From Pontibacter mangrovi (lineage in GTDB: Bacteria; Bacteroidota; Bacteroidia; Cytophagales; Hymenobacteraceae), in assembly GCF_006385705.1 (NCBI RefSeq), contig NZ_VFRQ01000019.1, positions 1 to 60,080 of the forward strand: a stretch of 60,080 bases of DNA, read 5' to 3'. Shown here piece after piece: positions 17,812 to 26,503 of this stretch (the first letter of the stretch is position 1; the number at the start of each line of letters is the position of its first letter). The position numbers and the translations under genes are program-made. The notes below the pieces were generated by a model, which saw nothing but the letters and a program-made list of their open reading frames with translations, did no database searches and was not told the origin of the DNA.

Positions 17812-18711
17812 ATGATAACGATCGACCCTCACCTTACAAAAACAGCGGAGGTTCACGCTCTGCTTTTAGGAGCTATCGCACCGCGCCCCATTGCTTTTGT
17901 GAGCACTACGGATAAAGAAGGGAATGTGAACCTAAGCCCTTTCAGCTTCTTTAACGTCTTCAGCGCCAAGCCTCCTATTTTGATATTCTCTCCTGCCCGT
18001 CGGGTAAGCGACAATACTGCTAAACACACCCTGGAGAACGTACTGGAAACAAGGGAGGCAGTGATCAACATAGCCAACTATGAACTGGTAGAGCAAATGT
18101 CATTGGCCAGTACCGAGTACGACCGCGGCATCAATGAATTTATCAAAGCCGGTCTTACGCCAACACCTTCTTTAAAAGTCTCTCCGCCGCGCGTGGCAGA
18201 AGCTCCCGTGGCCTTTGAGTGCAAGGTAAAGGAGGTCATAAGTTTGGGAGCAGAGGGCGGTGCCGGCAACCTGGTGATTTGCGAGGTGGTGCTGATGCAC
18301 GTGAACGAAAGTATACTTAATGAAGCTGGTAAAGTAGACCCCTTTAAACTAGACGCAGTAGCGCGTATGGGCGGCAATTACTACCTCCGCGCCAATGGCG
18401 ACTGCATCTTTGAACTGCCCAAGCCGCTTCGCAACAAAGGCATGGGCATCGATCAATTGCCAGACTTTATCCGAACCAGTTCGATTTTAACAGGCAATAA
18501 TTTGGCAAGGCTCGGCAACACTGAATCCATGCCTACAGAAGCTGAGGTAGAGGCTTTCATAACCAACCCATTAGTTAACCGCTTGCTGAATAAATATAAA
18601 GCCGATCCTGAAGAAGCGCACCAGGAACTGGAAGGACTGGCCAAGAAACTACTGGAGGATGGGCAGACCGAGGCTGCCTGGAAAGCCCTTTTACTTATAA
18701 GGAAACTCTGA
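17812..18711 (+). CDS. Flavin reductase-like FMN-binding split-barrel protein
   Basis: This 299-residue protein has a flavin reductase-like domain in residues 1 to about 200: APRPIAFVSTTDKEGNVNLS near 23-42, FSFFNVFSAKPPILIFSPAR, an EAVINIANYELVEQMS segment, and a YLRANG segment at the end of the fold. These proteins bind FMN; many reduce flavin with NAD(P)H, others have unassigned roles. The C-terminal 100 residues are helical and acidic, including EEAHQELEGLAKKLLEDGQ, and were not recognised as a domain. It stands alone on the plus strand between polysaccharide genes, ends at a bidirectional hairpin, and has no obvious link with the glycan pathway. Confidence 0.85.
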   Translation: MITIDPHLTKTAEVHALLLGAIAPRPIAFVSTTDKEGNVNLSPFSFFNVFSAKPPILIFSPARRVSDNTAKHTLENVLETREAVINIANYELVEQMSLASTEYDRGINEFIKAGLTPTPSLKVSPPRVAEAPVAFECKVKEVISLGAEGGAGNLVICEVVLMHVNESILNEAGKVDPFKLDAVARMGGNYYLRANGDCIFELPKPLRNKGMGIDQLPDFIRTSSILTGNNLARLGNTESMPTEAEVEAFITNPLVNRLLNKYKADPEEAHQELEGLAKKLLEDGQTEAAWKALLLIRKL

Positions 18712-18756
18712 AGAAACTGCTCCAGTTGTTTCTATGATAAAATCTGTTCTAAAGCA

Positions 18757-18786
18757 AGAGGCGCTCCCTTTATAAAGAGCGCCTCT
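18757..18786. terminator. Bidirectional hairpin terminator
   Basis: A perfect 10-bp stem AGAGGCGCTC/GAGCGCCTCT with a 10-base loop lies 46 bases after the flavin reductase-like stop and 43 bases beyond the end of the convergent outer-membrane barrel gene. It is well placed to end both transcripts. Confidence 0.8.
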
Positions 18787-18828
18787 AATGTATAATCAAA
18801 CCAATTACCCTTATTAACCTTAACTATT

Positions 18829-19593
18829 CTATCTTCCCCTAAATTTAGGATAGTACATCACTTTGACAGAAGCGGTGATAAAATGATCGTTTTTGCCCAG
18901 TAAACCTTCTGGATCTACCATGTTATCCAAGTGGTCGGTGGTGGTAAAGTTCAGGTTAAACTCTGGCGCGATGCTAAGACGAGGAGAATAATAAAACTTA
19001 AGCCCAGCGCCTACCGGTATGACTGCGGCAATAGTCGGATAATCTGCCTCCGGTTCAAACTTCTCGCCGGTCGCTTTCAGGAAAGAAGAGGATTTGTAGT
19101 TGATAAAACCGATACCCGCTTTCAGGTAAGGTACTATCAATCGGCGGTTTTTCGGACGGTAAATGCCACGCCCTCCATAGCTGTTAATCAGGTTGACAAC
19201 CACTGAACCCGAAGCCCCGATAGACTCCGCGTTGAAAGACTTGTCGTGTCCCAGCGTATTCACATCATCTTCATAGCCTTTGAACCTGGTGAAGTCTACG
19301 GTACCGGTTACGGCTACCCTTGGTGTCAATTGGTAAAGAGCACCAATATTCAAGGCGGCACCACGGCCGTTGTTGCGGATGATATTTTTCTCCCCCAGTC
19401 CTCCTGAGCGGTTATCGCTGTTCATAACAGCCAGGCCTGCACCTGCCACCACGGCAAACTTCGGCTCACGCTTAAAGTAACGGTACTGGCTTTGGCGAAA
19501 CTTTGGCTTATAACCTCTTTGTGCCTGCACCTGCACGGCAGAGAGGCTTAGCAAAATAACGGAGGCAAGTATAAAGTAGAGTTTGTGCTTCAT
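18829..19593 (-). CDS. Outer-membrane beta-barrel protein (porin-like)
   Basis: This 254-residue protein has the N-terminal signal peptide MKHKLYFILASVILLSLS, which ends in VQAQ near residue 24. The rest shows alternating hydrophobic strands with aromatic ends, such as AALNIGALYQLTPRVAVTGT, YLKAGIGFINYK, GAGLKFYYSPRLSIAPEFNL and a terminal ITASVKVMYYPKF. This is the pattern of an 8-stranded OmpA/OmpX-like barrel of the outer-membrane beta-barrel family. An upstream TTG would add three residues, but the ATG at 19593 begins the signal peptide cleanly. No ligand can be proposed. It is monocistronic between hairpins. Confidence 0.82.
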   Translation of the reverse strand: MKHKLYFILASVILLSLSAVQVQAQRGYKPKFRQSQYRYFKREPKFAVVAGAGLAVMNSDNRSGGLGEKNIIRNNGRGAALNIGALYQLTPRVAVTGTVDFTRFKGYEDDVNTLGHDKSFNAESIGASGSVVVNLINSYGGRGIYRPKNRRLIVPYLKAGIGFINYKSSSFLKATGEKFEPEADYPTIAAVIPVGAGLKFYYSPRLSIAPEFNLNFTTTDHLDNMVDPEGLLGKNDHFITASVKVMYYPKFRGR

Positions 19594-19910
19594 AAACAAC
19601 AATACTGGCTATGTAAAGAGTAAAACTTTGCACAATAATACATATAATAATATTAATATATAAACTATACTTAAAAATAATATTGCCTTTTTTAAGAAAC
19701 GTAAGGGAATGTTTCAGAAAAAAAGCAATAAGCTTTAGGATGAATTTCTGTTAGTCTACAACTGCAGTCAGGAAGTACCGGTAACACCCTGTTACGCTAA
19801 CAGCACTTAAAATCTTCTGAATAATAGCTTACGAATGGATATGTTTTAATCTGCATCCAGGTTCCCACTTAACAATTTGGAAACAAGTTGCAGGGTATGT
19901 AAAAGTGTCT
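19594..19910. other. AT-rich intergenic region upstream of the barrel gene
   Basis: This gap of about 317 bases is strongly AT-rich near 19620-19690 (repeated AATATTA-type stretches) and likely holds the barrel gene promoter. No coding frame, tRNA or clear -33/-7 pair was found. Confidence 0.4.
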
Positions 19911-19955
19911 TAAACCATACGGAGCCCGCTTGTGTGGCGGGCTCCGTATGGTTTA
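19911..19955. terminator. Long perfect hairpin after the PglF/WbpM-like gene
   Basis: A perfect 19-bp stem (TAAACCATACGGAGCCCGC and its complement) with a 7-base TTGTGTG loop begins 15 bases after the stop of the dehydratase gene. It is unusually long and perfect for an intrinsic terminator, and the tract that follows on the minus strand is only moderately T-rich. Termination is the likely role. Confidence 0.75.
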
Positions 19956-19969
19956 AAGGTTACGCAATC

Positions 19970-21901
19970 TTAATTTATCTGCAGGTCCAGTTCTTCGAAT
20001 CGGGAGTTTTTGCTGATATATTCCGGTACAATCTGTTTCATCTTGCGAACAACCTGCAGCTCATCTTTGGTCTTGTTCAGCTGCACCAGCTCGTCGATAT
20101 CTAAAACCACCTGATCGTAGCTGTAATTTCGCACCTTCGAGATCCTGATCTTACTGTGGTGCGTAGGAATTGTCTTTTCTTCCTCGTTCAGCAGCTCTTC
20201 ATACAGCTTCTCCCCTGGCCTAAGACCGGTGTAGGTGATCGGAATATCCACCTCCGGCACCAGTCCCGCCAGCTTGATCATTTTACGCGCCAGGTCCACG
20301 ATCTTCACCGGCTCGCCCATGTCAAAGATAAAGATCTCACCGCCGTTGCCCATAGTTCCAGCTTCCAGTACCAATTGCACGGCTTCTGGGATGGTCATAA
20401 AATAGCGCGTAATATCGGGGTGCGTCACCGTCACAGGGCCGCCTTTTTCGATCTGCTGGCGGAAACGCGGAATGACCGAGCCATTTGAGCCTAACACATT
20501 GCCAAAGCGGGTGGTGATAAAGCGTGTCTGCGGCACCTGCGTGTAAGGGTGCTTGGTACCATTTACCTTGCCGTGGTGCAGGTTATTCAGCGACTGTATG
20601 TAAATCTCGGCAATACGCTTCGAAGTACCCATAATGTTGGTAGGATTCACGGCCTTGTCCGTAGAGATCATCACGAACTTTTCTACCTCAAAGGTCAGCG
20701 ACAGATCAGCCAGGATGCGTGTGCCTAAAACGTTTGTCAAAATGGCCTCGCAAGGATTGTTCTCCATCATCGGCACGTGCTTGTAAGCCGCCGCGTGATA
20801 CACCAGGTCCGGCGTATACTCTTTAAACATAGAGTACATGCGGTTAGAGTTGGTAATATCTCCGATAAAGATGGCCATCTTCCCGTTCGGGTGCTTCTCC
20901 TCCATTTCCAGCTGCAGCTCGTGCAGCGGCGATTCTGCCTGGTCGCATACCACTAGGAGTTCCGGTTCATAACTCATCACCTGGCGCACAATCTCGGAAC
21001 CGATAGAGCCCGCAGCTCCTGTCACCAGCACGCGCTTGCCGCGCAAGTCGCTGCTGATGCGCTCGTTCTCAATCACGATAGGCGGGCGCTGCAGCAGGTC
21101 TTCGATCTTCAGGTCACGGATCTGGTTCAGGCTTAGCTGGCCCGACATCCACTGCTCGGTGGGCGGCACGGTTAGCACCTTCACGCCCAGTTCCACACAG
21201 CGCTCTACAAATAGTTTCTGGTTATCAGACTGCAGATCTTCGGCAAATACCAGCACTTTCTCCACTTTCAGCTTTTGTTGCAGCTTCTCAATATCATCGA
21301 TATGGTACACACGCTTTTGGTGGATGTGCTTGTCTACTTTATTGGGATTCTCATCCAGGAATCCCATGGTCTGAAAACGCCCGGTGCCGCTGGTTTCAAG
21401 GGCCTGCTTCAGCAGAAGCGAATAGCCGTTGGCGCCATAGATCAGCACCCGCTCGCGCACACCCGAAGAATCGCTCCGGAAGAAGAGGAAAAGCGCTTTT
21501 GCCCCCATGCGTACCAGGGTCAGTAAAGTGGAGGAGATAAAGAAACTGATGAGCAGCACCAGGTAAATGTTTACCGAGTCGATGTGGTACATCGGCGAGA
21601 TCCACAGCCCGATCAACGCACCATATGAAAGGCTGGCAATCAGCACAGCGGTAAAGATGCGGTAGATGTCGTAAATGCTGGAGTACCGGATGAGGCCGGT
21701 ATGGATGCGCATGGTGTAGAAGGTGATCAGCGACACCAGTACAAACAACCCGGTATACACCAGGAAGTGCCCGCGCATGATCTCCTCAAACTCGAACTGT
21801 TTAATCACAAAGAAGGAAAGGGCAAACGACCAGCTCATAATCATCTGGTCGATCAATAGCACTATCCACTTCGGAAGTGACTTGTTCAGAAATATTTTCA
21901 T
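19970..21901 (-). CDS. pglF: UDP-sugar 4,6-dehydratase of the PglF/WbpM/CapD family
   Basis: This protein of about 643 residues has four N-terminal membrane helices (first about 120 residues), a first Rossmann-like domain with YGANGYSLLLKQAL near 155, and a C-terminal SDR domain opening with VTGAAGSIGSEIVRQ near 295. HAAAYKHVPMMENNP and STDKAVNPTNIMGTSKRIAE follow, the active-site region of FlaA1/PglF. Family members convert UDP-GlcNAc to its 4-keto-6-deoxy form at the membrane. An in-frame TTG 14 codons upstream also exists, but the ATG at 21901 begins the first helix naturally. With the PglE, PglD and PglC-like genes just upstream it would complete a bacillosamine pathway. It could instead feed a FucNAc or QuiNAc branch as WbpM does. 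Confidence 0.88.
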   Translation of the reverse strand: MKIFLNKSLPKWIVLLIDQMIMSWSFALSFFVIKQFEFEEIMRGHFLVYTGLFVLVSLITFYTMRIHTGLIRYSSIYDIYRIFTAVLIASLSYGALIGLWISPMYHIDSVNIYLVLLISFFISSTLLTLVRMGAKALFLFFRSDSSGVRERVLIYGANGYSLLLKQALETSGTGRFQTMGFLDENPNKVDKHIHQKRVYHIDDIEKLQQKLKVEKVLVFAEDLQSDNQKLFVERCVELGVKVLTVPPTEQWMSGQLSLNQIRDLKIEDLLQRPPIVIENERISSDLRGKRVLVTGAAGSIGSEIVRQVMSYEPELLVVCDQAESPLHELQLEMEEKHPNGKMAIFIGDITNSNRMYSMFKEYTPDLVYHAAAYKHVPMMENNPCEAILTNVLGTRILADLSLTFEVEKFVMISTDKAVNPTNIMGTSKRIAEIYIQSLNNLHHGKVNGTKHPYTQVPQTRFITTRFGNVLGSNGSVIPRFRQQIEKGGPVTVTHPDITRYFMTIPEAVQLVLEAGTMGNGGEIFIFDMGEPVKIVDLARKMIKLAGLVPEVDIPITYTGLRPGEKLYEELLNEEEKTIPTHHSKIRISKVRNYSYDQVVLDIDELVQLNKTKDELQVVRKMKQIVPEYISKNSRFEELDLQIN

Positions 21902-22634
21902 ATAGAAACTTTTACAGCTTTTCCGCCTCCTATTACCTGGCAAGATATACGGTCAGCAAAGCTGCATTTCTTGTAAAATTCTTCAAACGCCAAACAATTT
22001 CCAACTACACAAAACTAACAACATTGCGTCAACTATACTACGTTTTATTATACTTTAGTAGTTCGGTTAAAGCGACCGATGCTAATACACGTACCTTCAA
22101 CGCAGGAGGCTGAGATAAGTTTTAAACTTCTTCTTTTTCTTCCACTGCGTTTTTTTTGCGCTCAGATTCCAAGTATCAGCTGTTAGAATATTAGTAAAAC
22201 ATAATACATAATTTACTAAACTTAGTGCAAATATAGGGTATAAATATGAGACCCTCATCTCTTCTGGAAGTAGAAAAAGATGCTTAAATAAAGAAACCCG
22301 CTCTACTTGCTTTAACGTCCATTTACCAATTAAAAAATTAACTACCAACAGCTTACTTACTTAACAGGCTACTACTACCTATTAATACGCTGTTCATAAT
22401 CTGAAACATCCCTTCATCACTTAAAAAAACGATCATTTTACCTTGTACTTCTGTTCCCTTACGGTATTAGGATGGGAATGCTGAGCGATAACTTGTATGC
22501 CTTACCTGGTCATCGCCTACTTTAAATACAAAATTCAAATAGCAATGCGCTGGAACATTAGGCAACCGGGAACTTCTGAATTTGTGGGTCGTATGACATG
22601 GTACACGAAATATGAAAACAAACAGGAAGTAATT
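21902..22634. other. Long intergenic region
   Basis: This gap of about 730 bases lies between the PglF-like gene and a small plus-strand gene. A minus-strand open frame at 22097-22348 is low-complexity Lys-rich at one end, has no recognisable domain, and was not accepted. Aside from the candidate -7 element at 22010-22017 no RNA gene or repeat was recognised. Confidence 0.4.
22010..22017 (-). promoter_or_regulatory. Candidate -7 element for the PglF-like gene
   Basis: Minus-strand TAGTTTTG fits TAnnTTTG and lies about 110 bases upstream of the ATG at 21901. A -33 TTG at the usual distance is not clear, so confidence is low. Confidence 0.3.
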
Positions 22635-22829
22635 ATGGAAAACAAGAAAGATAAAACCCAGGAGACAATACGGGATTTAGCCAGCAAGGCCAACGCCCAA
22701 CCAAATCCTAAAGATTATTCCAATACAGCCAACATTAAGGGTGGCGTTAATAAAGGACAACACGGCACGAAGCCCACTGCCAGTCAGCAACATGGGCAGG
22801 GCGCTGCTAACAAGAAAGACAACAAATAA
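22635..22829 (+). CDS. Small hydrophilic protein of unknown function
   Basis: This 64-residue protein starts at MENKKDKTQETIRDL, with an AGGAAGT ribosome-binding site 5 bases before the ATG. It is rich in Lys, Asn, Gln and Gly, with NTANIKGGVNKGQHG in the middle and a Lys/Asp/Asn-rich end. No membrane segment, signal or Cys is present, so it is predicted disordered and cytoplasmic. I do not recognise the family. A strong hairpin right after the stop and a good ribosome-binding site support a real gene. Codons upstream in the same frame (from 22497) are unlike a protein start and were left out. Confidence 0.6.
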   Translation: MENKKDKTQETIRDLASKANAQPNPKDYSNTANIKGGVNKGQHGTKPTASQQHGQGAANKKDNK

Positions 22830-22843
22830 CTTGTAAAAAAAGC

Positions 22844-22876
22844 AAAGGGCGCTGCCGCGAATTGGCAACGCCCTTT
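22844..22876. terminator. Bidirectional hairpin terminator
   Basis: A 13-bp stem with one mismatch (AAAGGGCGCTGCC pairing with GGCAACGCCCTTT) and a 7-base loop lies between the small plus-strand gene and the convergent aminotransferase gene. It can terminate from both sides. Confidence 0.7.
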
Positions 22877-22900
22877 GTTATATTGCTGGCATCTGTATTT

Positions 22901-24025
22901 TTACTGAAACAGCCCCTTTAGTTGCGCTGCCACACGCTCCAGGTCAGCCTCAGCTAGGTTAGAACCCGACGGCAGGCAGAGGCCTTTCTCAAAGAGGCGC
23001 TCGCTGGTGCCGTCTCCATAAAAGGGCACTCCGGCGAATATGGGCTGCAGGTGCATGGGCTTCCAGAGCGGCCGGGTTTCGATATTATCCTTTTCCAGAT
23101 GCAGTCGGATGTCTTCCCTTGTTATGGCCCCTTCAATAAGCACCGTGCTCAGCCATCTGTTCGAGTAATAATCCTCTGTGGGCTCATCGGCAAAACGGAT
23201 AGCCTCAATATTGGCAAAAGCTTCTTTGTAGAAAGTATAGTTGCTGCGGCGCTTCGCCACTCGTTGCGTCAACACCTCCATTTGGCCCCGGCCAATCCCG
23301 GCGCATACATTGCTCATGCGGTAGTTATAGCCAATATGCGAGTGCTGGTAGTGCGGGGCAGCATCGCGGGCCTGTGTCGCCAGAAAGCGGGACTTCCGGA
23401 TCCATTCTTCATTTTTAGACACTAAAGCGCCGCCACCTGACGTGGTGATGATCTTGTTTCCGTTGAAGGATAGGATGCTCATCGCCCCGAAGGTCCCCAG
23501 CTTCTGCCCTTTATAGGAGGAGCCGAGCGCTTCTGCCGCATCCTCCACTACAGGTATTTCATATCGATCAGCGATGGGTATGATGCAGTCCATCTGTGCC
23601 GGCATACCATACAGGTGCACCACAATAATTGCCTTAGGCTTTTTACCCTTGGCCATGCGATCTTGAATGGCTGCCTCCAGGTGCTCCGGCGACATATTCC
23701 ACGTCTCTTCCTCGCTGTCCACAAACACGGGCGTTGCACCTTGGTAAGCAATTGGGTTGGCTGAGGCAGAGAAGGTCATCGACTGGCAGATCACCTCATC
23801 GCCCGCCCCAACACCCAATAAAATCAAGGCCAGGTGAAGGGCAGCTGTACCTGAGCTCAGCGCCGCGACATGCACGCCTTCTCCCAGGAAGGAAGCCAGG
23901 TCTCGCTCAAAGCCATCTACGTGCGGGCCTAACGGCGCGATCCAATTCGTCTCAAAAGCCTCTTTTACATTTTCAAACTCGCTCTCCCCCATGTGCGGGG
24001 AAGACAGCCAGATTTTATCGTTCAT
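22901..24025 (-). CDS. pglE: PLP-dependent sugar aminotransferase (PglE-like, DegT/DnrJ/EryC1/StrS)
   Basis: This 374-residue aminotransferase would add an amino group from glutamate to C4 of UDP-4-keto-6-deoxy-GlcNAc, the second step of bacillosamine synthesis. It starts with IWLSSPHMGESEFENVKEAF, typical of PglE/EpsN. ALSSGTAALHLAL (near 55-67) binds the PLP phosphate, VVEDAAEALGSSYKG carries the Asp that pairs with the PLP ring, and the Schiff-base Lys is in SFNGNKIITTSGGGA (Lys191). It lies one base downstream of the PglD-like gene, and both are followed by the PglF-like gene after a gap. Other DegT enzymes act on related keto-sugars, so the product is inferred from the gene set. Confidence 0.9.
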   Translation of the reverse strand: MNDKIWLSSPHMGESEFENVKEAFETNWIAPLGPHVDGFERDLASFLGEGVHVAALSSGTAALHLALILLGVGAGDEVICQSMTFSASANPIAYQGATPVFVDSEEETWNMSPEHLEAAIQDRMAKGKKPKAIIVVHLYGMPAQMDCIIPIADRYEIPVVEDAAEALGSSYKGQKLGTFGAMSILSFNGNKIITTSGGGALVSKNEEWIRKSRFLATQARDAAPHYQHSHIGYNYRMSNVCAGIGRGQMEVLTQRVAKRRSNYTFYKEAFANIEAIRFADEPTEDYYSNRWLSTVLIEGAITREDIRLHLEKDNIETRPLWKPMHLQPIFAGVPFYGDGTSERLFEKGLCLPSGSNLAEADLERVAAQLKGLFQ

Positions 24026-24026
24026 G

Positions 24027-24623
24027 TTAACAGTATTTTATAACCTTACTTGGGTTGCCCACCGCCACAGCCTTGTCTGGAACATCGCGAATCACCACAG
24101 CTCCGGCACCGATCTGGCACCACTTCCCTATTTGCACGCCCGGTATCACCACAGCTCCGGCCCCTATCCAGGTCCCCTCGCCCACCGACACGTTGCCGCA
24201 AAGTACGGCACCCGGCGAGACATGTGCAAAATCCCCCACCCCACACTCATGATCTACTTTGGCTCCGGTATTAATAATGGCATGGCGCCCTACCTGTACA
24301 CCCGCCTGCAAAATAGCACCCTGCATTACCACAGTTCCCTCACCTATCACGGCACTTGGCGATACGATTGCGGTAGAAGCAAGGACTTGCCCAAACGCCA
24401 CCTGCAGTTGCTGCGCAAGCCGGGCCCGGATGCGGTTGTTGCCAATGCTAATGATGAGCGGCTCGTCTAGTTCTTGTCCTTCCTCCAGCTTTCCGAGCAC
24501 CTTTATACCGCACAGCTCCTGCAGGTCCGGGTTATCATCAAATAAACCGGACACCGTTATGCCTGCGCTTTGCAGCATATCGATGATGACTTTGGCATGG
24601 CCGCTGGCTCCGTATAGATACAT
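24027..24623 (-). CDS. pglD: Sugar N-acetyltransferase (PglD/NeuD-like)
   Basis: This 198-residue protein has an N-terminal Rossmann-like UDP-sugar domain (YLYGASGHAKVI, residues 3-14, with the family His at 9) and a C-terminal left-handed beta-helix of hexapeptide repeats from about 85. AKVDHECGVGDFAHVSPGA holds a His at 125, matching the catalytic His of Campylobacter PglD. It would acetylate UDP-4-amino-sugar with acetyl-CoA to give UDP-N,N'-diacetylbacillosamine. The start is one base upstream-coupled to the aminotransferase gene. The NeuD sialic-acid O-acetyltransferase group looks similar, but the adjoining PglE and PglC favour PglD. Confidence 0.88.
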   Translation of the reverse strand: MYLYGASGHAKVIIDMLQSAGITVSGLFDDNPDLQELCGIKVLGKLEEGQELDEPLIISIGNNRIRARLAQQLQVAFGQVLASTAIVSPSAVIGEGTVVMQGAILQAGVQVGRHAIINTGAKVDHECGVGDFAHVSPGAVLCGNVSVGEGTWIGAGAVVIPGVQIGKWCQIGAGAVVIRDVPDKAVAVGNPSKVIKYC

Positions 24624-24732
24624 TTTTGAAGTTAGAGAGTTTAGGAGATAAAGAGTTAGAGAGAAATTGTTTTATAGGGACAGGTCGCTACCTATCCAAT
24701 CGAATCATACATAGTCTCTGAAATCATTCAAA

Positions 24733-25350
24733 TCACCGGTCATTACCTTGAAACTTCGGCATGGTCGCTACGCCTTCGGCATTGATACCTTCTGATTTAA
24801 AGATCTTAAAGATAGTAAGGAAAATGATCTTTACATCGAGCCAGGGCGCCATGTGGTCCACATACCATACATCATAGGTAAACTTTGCATCCCAACTGAT
24901 GGCGTTGCGACCGTTCACCTGTGCCCACCCGGTGATGCCCGGCCTTACCTCGTGCCTCCGGCGCTGCACCTGATTGTATAGCGGCAGGTATTCTACCAGC
25001 AAGGGCCTCGGCCCAATCAGGCTCATGTCTCCTTTGATTACGTTCAACAGCTGCGGTACCTCATCCAGCGATGTCTTGCGCACGAACCTGCCTACCGGCG
25101 TCAGGCGCACTTCGTCGGGCAGCAGGTTCCCCTGCGCATCCTTTTGGTCGTTCATCGTTTTATACTTGATCACCCGGAAGATCTTTCCACCCTTACCCGG
25201 CCGAGGCTGCAGGAAGAAAGGCTTGCCCTGGTTGGCCATGTATAGCAGCACTGTCACGAGTATGAAAACTGGCAGCAGGACGATAAAAGCGGTGAGGCTA
25301 AGTATAAAATCAAAAAGGCGCTTAAGAAAATGTCGGTAAAGCCAGTTCAT
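24733..25350 (-). CDS. pglC: Monotopic phosphoglycosyl transferase (PglC/EpsL-like)
   Basis: This 205-residue bacterial sugar transferase has an N-terminal re-entrant hydrophobic helix (about residues 14-38) and then RPGKGGKIFRVIKYKTM near 50-66. TSLDEVPQLLNVIKGDMSLI contains the catalytic Asp-Glu dyad (96-97), and GPRPLLVEY and RPGITGWAQVNGRN follow. Such enzymes transfer a diNAcBac- or other sugar-phosphate to undecaprenyl phosphate at the inner membrane. The length matches the short PglC class, not the long WcaJ class. It overlaps the glycosyltransferase gene upstream by 29 bases. It is a second initiating enzyme besides the WecA-like protein at 143-1207. Confidence 0.92.
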   Translation of the reverse strand: MNWLYRHFLKRLFDFILSLTAFIVLLPVFILVTVLLYMANQGKPFFLQPRPGKGGKIFRVIKYKTMNDQKDAQGNLLPDEVRLTPVGRFVRKTSLDEVPQLLNVIKGDMSLIGPRPLLVEYLPLYNQVQRRRHEVRPGITGWAQVNGRNAISWDAKFTYDVWYVDHMAPWLDVKIIFLTIFKIFKSEGINAEGVATMPKFQGNDR

Positions 25351-26503
25351 GTTTTTTTAGATGGTCTAGGTACTCCTGGTACAACAGCTCCCAGAAATGC
25401 TGCTGGTCGTAACGCTCCACGATCATGCGGCGCGCGTTGGATGTCAGGTGCTCATACAGTGGCCGGTCAGTCAGCAAACGTTCCATGGCTTCCTGTAGTT
25501 TTTGTGTATGCTTGGGTGGGATAATCAACCCGTTCTCGCCCTCCACTACAATCTCGTTACAGCCGTTAATATCTGTCACAATGCTTGGCAATTCAAAGCA
25601 ACCAGCCTGCATGGGCACATTTGGAAAGCCTTCGCGGTAAGACGGGAAAGCCAGCGCATGACTAACCGCTAGGTAAGGCCGCACGTCGTTCTGAAAACCG
25701 ACAGATAGTATGGCAGGATTCTGTTCTATCTCCTGCAGTGTTTCCGGAGGAAGCGGGTCCAGTTCCTGTTCCAGCGGGCCAACCAGAATGAGCTTTGCAT
25801 GCGGGTGACTTAACTGCACTGCCTTGAATGCCGCTACCAATTCCTGCACGCCCTTGTCCTTTACAAGTCTACCGATGAACACAAAGACAAAGTCTTCCTG
25901 TGTTATGCTCAATTCCCTCCATAAATTCTGTAACTGCTCAGGATCCAATGCTTCTTGCTTAAAGAATTCAGTGTTAATGCCATTGCTGCTGCCATTGCCA
26001 ATTACATGCACCTTCTCAGGTCCGCAAAAGCCACTTTGCAAGATGAAGTCTTTAAGCACCGTGGAGTTCGGGTATACTTTCGTGGCGCAGGCGTAGGTCA
26101 GTTTCTCCACTGCATTTAGGATAAGACGCGTAACGCCACTCGATTCCATTAAGGGCAAGCCTGCCACGGTATGCAACCGTATGGGTACGCCTGCCAGCAT
26201 CCCCCCTAGCATTCCCACGATGCCAGCCTTGGGCGTGTGCGAGTGGATGATCTCTGGTTTATGCTTTTTGCAGAGTTTGTAAAAGACCCACAGCGACTTC
26301 AGGTCCTGCAGCGGCGTCACCTTACGCGTCATCGGCACCAGCATAAGTTCGCTTTCTTGCTCTGCTACCACTGCCTTTGCCTCCGGTCCATCTGCCGAGA
26401 TCATCAGCGGCTCAAAGCCTTTGGCACGCATGTAAGGCAGCTGCCCCGTGATAAGCTTCTGCAGTGAAAGTGGCACGGTTGTGATGCGGAATAGTTTTGG
26501 CAT
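25322..26503 (-). CDS. pglA: Glycosyltransferase family 4 (PglA-like)
   Basis: This 393-residue GT-B enzyme matches the PglA type: N-terminal FRITTVPLSLQKLITGQLPY, IIHSHTPKAGIVGMLG near 100-115, IRLHTVAGLPLMES, FIGRLVKDKGVQELV, and the donor-site region FPSYREGFPNVPMQAGCFEL with its conserved Glu. PglA adds the second sugar (GalNAc in Campylobacter) onto undecaprenyl-diNAcBac. The gene overlaps pglC-like by 29 bases, so the initiating and second-step enzymes are coupled. The sugar it adds here is not provable. Confidence 0.87.
   Translation of the reverse strand: MPKLFRITTVPLSLQKLITGQLPYMRAKGFEPLMISADGPEAKAVVAEQESELMLVPMTRKVTPLQDLKSLWVFYKLCKKHKPEIIHSHTPKAGIVGMLGGMLAGVPIRLHTVAGLPLMESSGVTRLILNAVEKLTYACATKVYPNSTVLKDFILQSGFCGPEKVHVIGNGSSNGINTEFFKQEALDPEQLQNLWRELSITQEDFVFVFIGRLVKDKGVQELVAAFKAVQLSHPHAKLILVGPLEQELDPLPPETLQEIEQNPAILSVGFQNDVRPYLAVSHALAFPSYREGFPNVPMQAGCFELPSIVTDINGCNEIVVEGENGLIIPPKHTQKLQEAMERLLTDRPLYEHLTSNARRMIVERYDQQHFWELLYQEYLDHLKKHELALPTFS

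Noticed and set aside
22097..22348. Minus-strand 83-codon frame
   Set aside because: Lys-rich low-complexity end and no promoter, ribosome-binding site or domain that supports a gene.
24624..24732. Short GTTAGAGAG repeats upstream of the PglD-like gene
   Set aside because: Only two imperfect copies in AT-rich DNA; too little for a regulatory claim.
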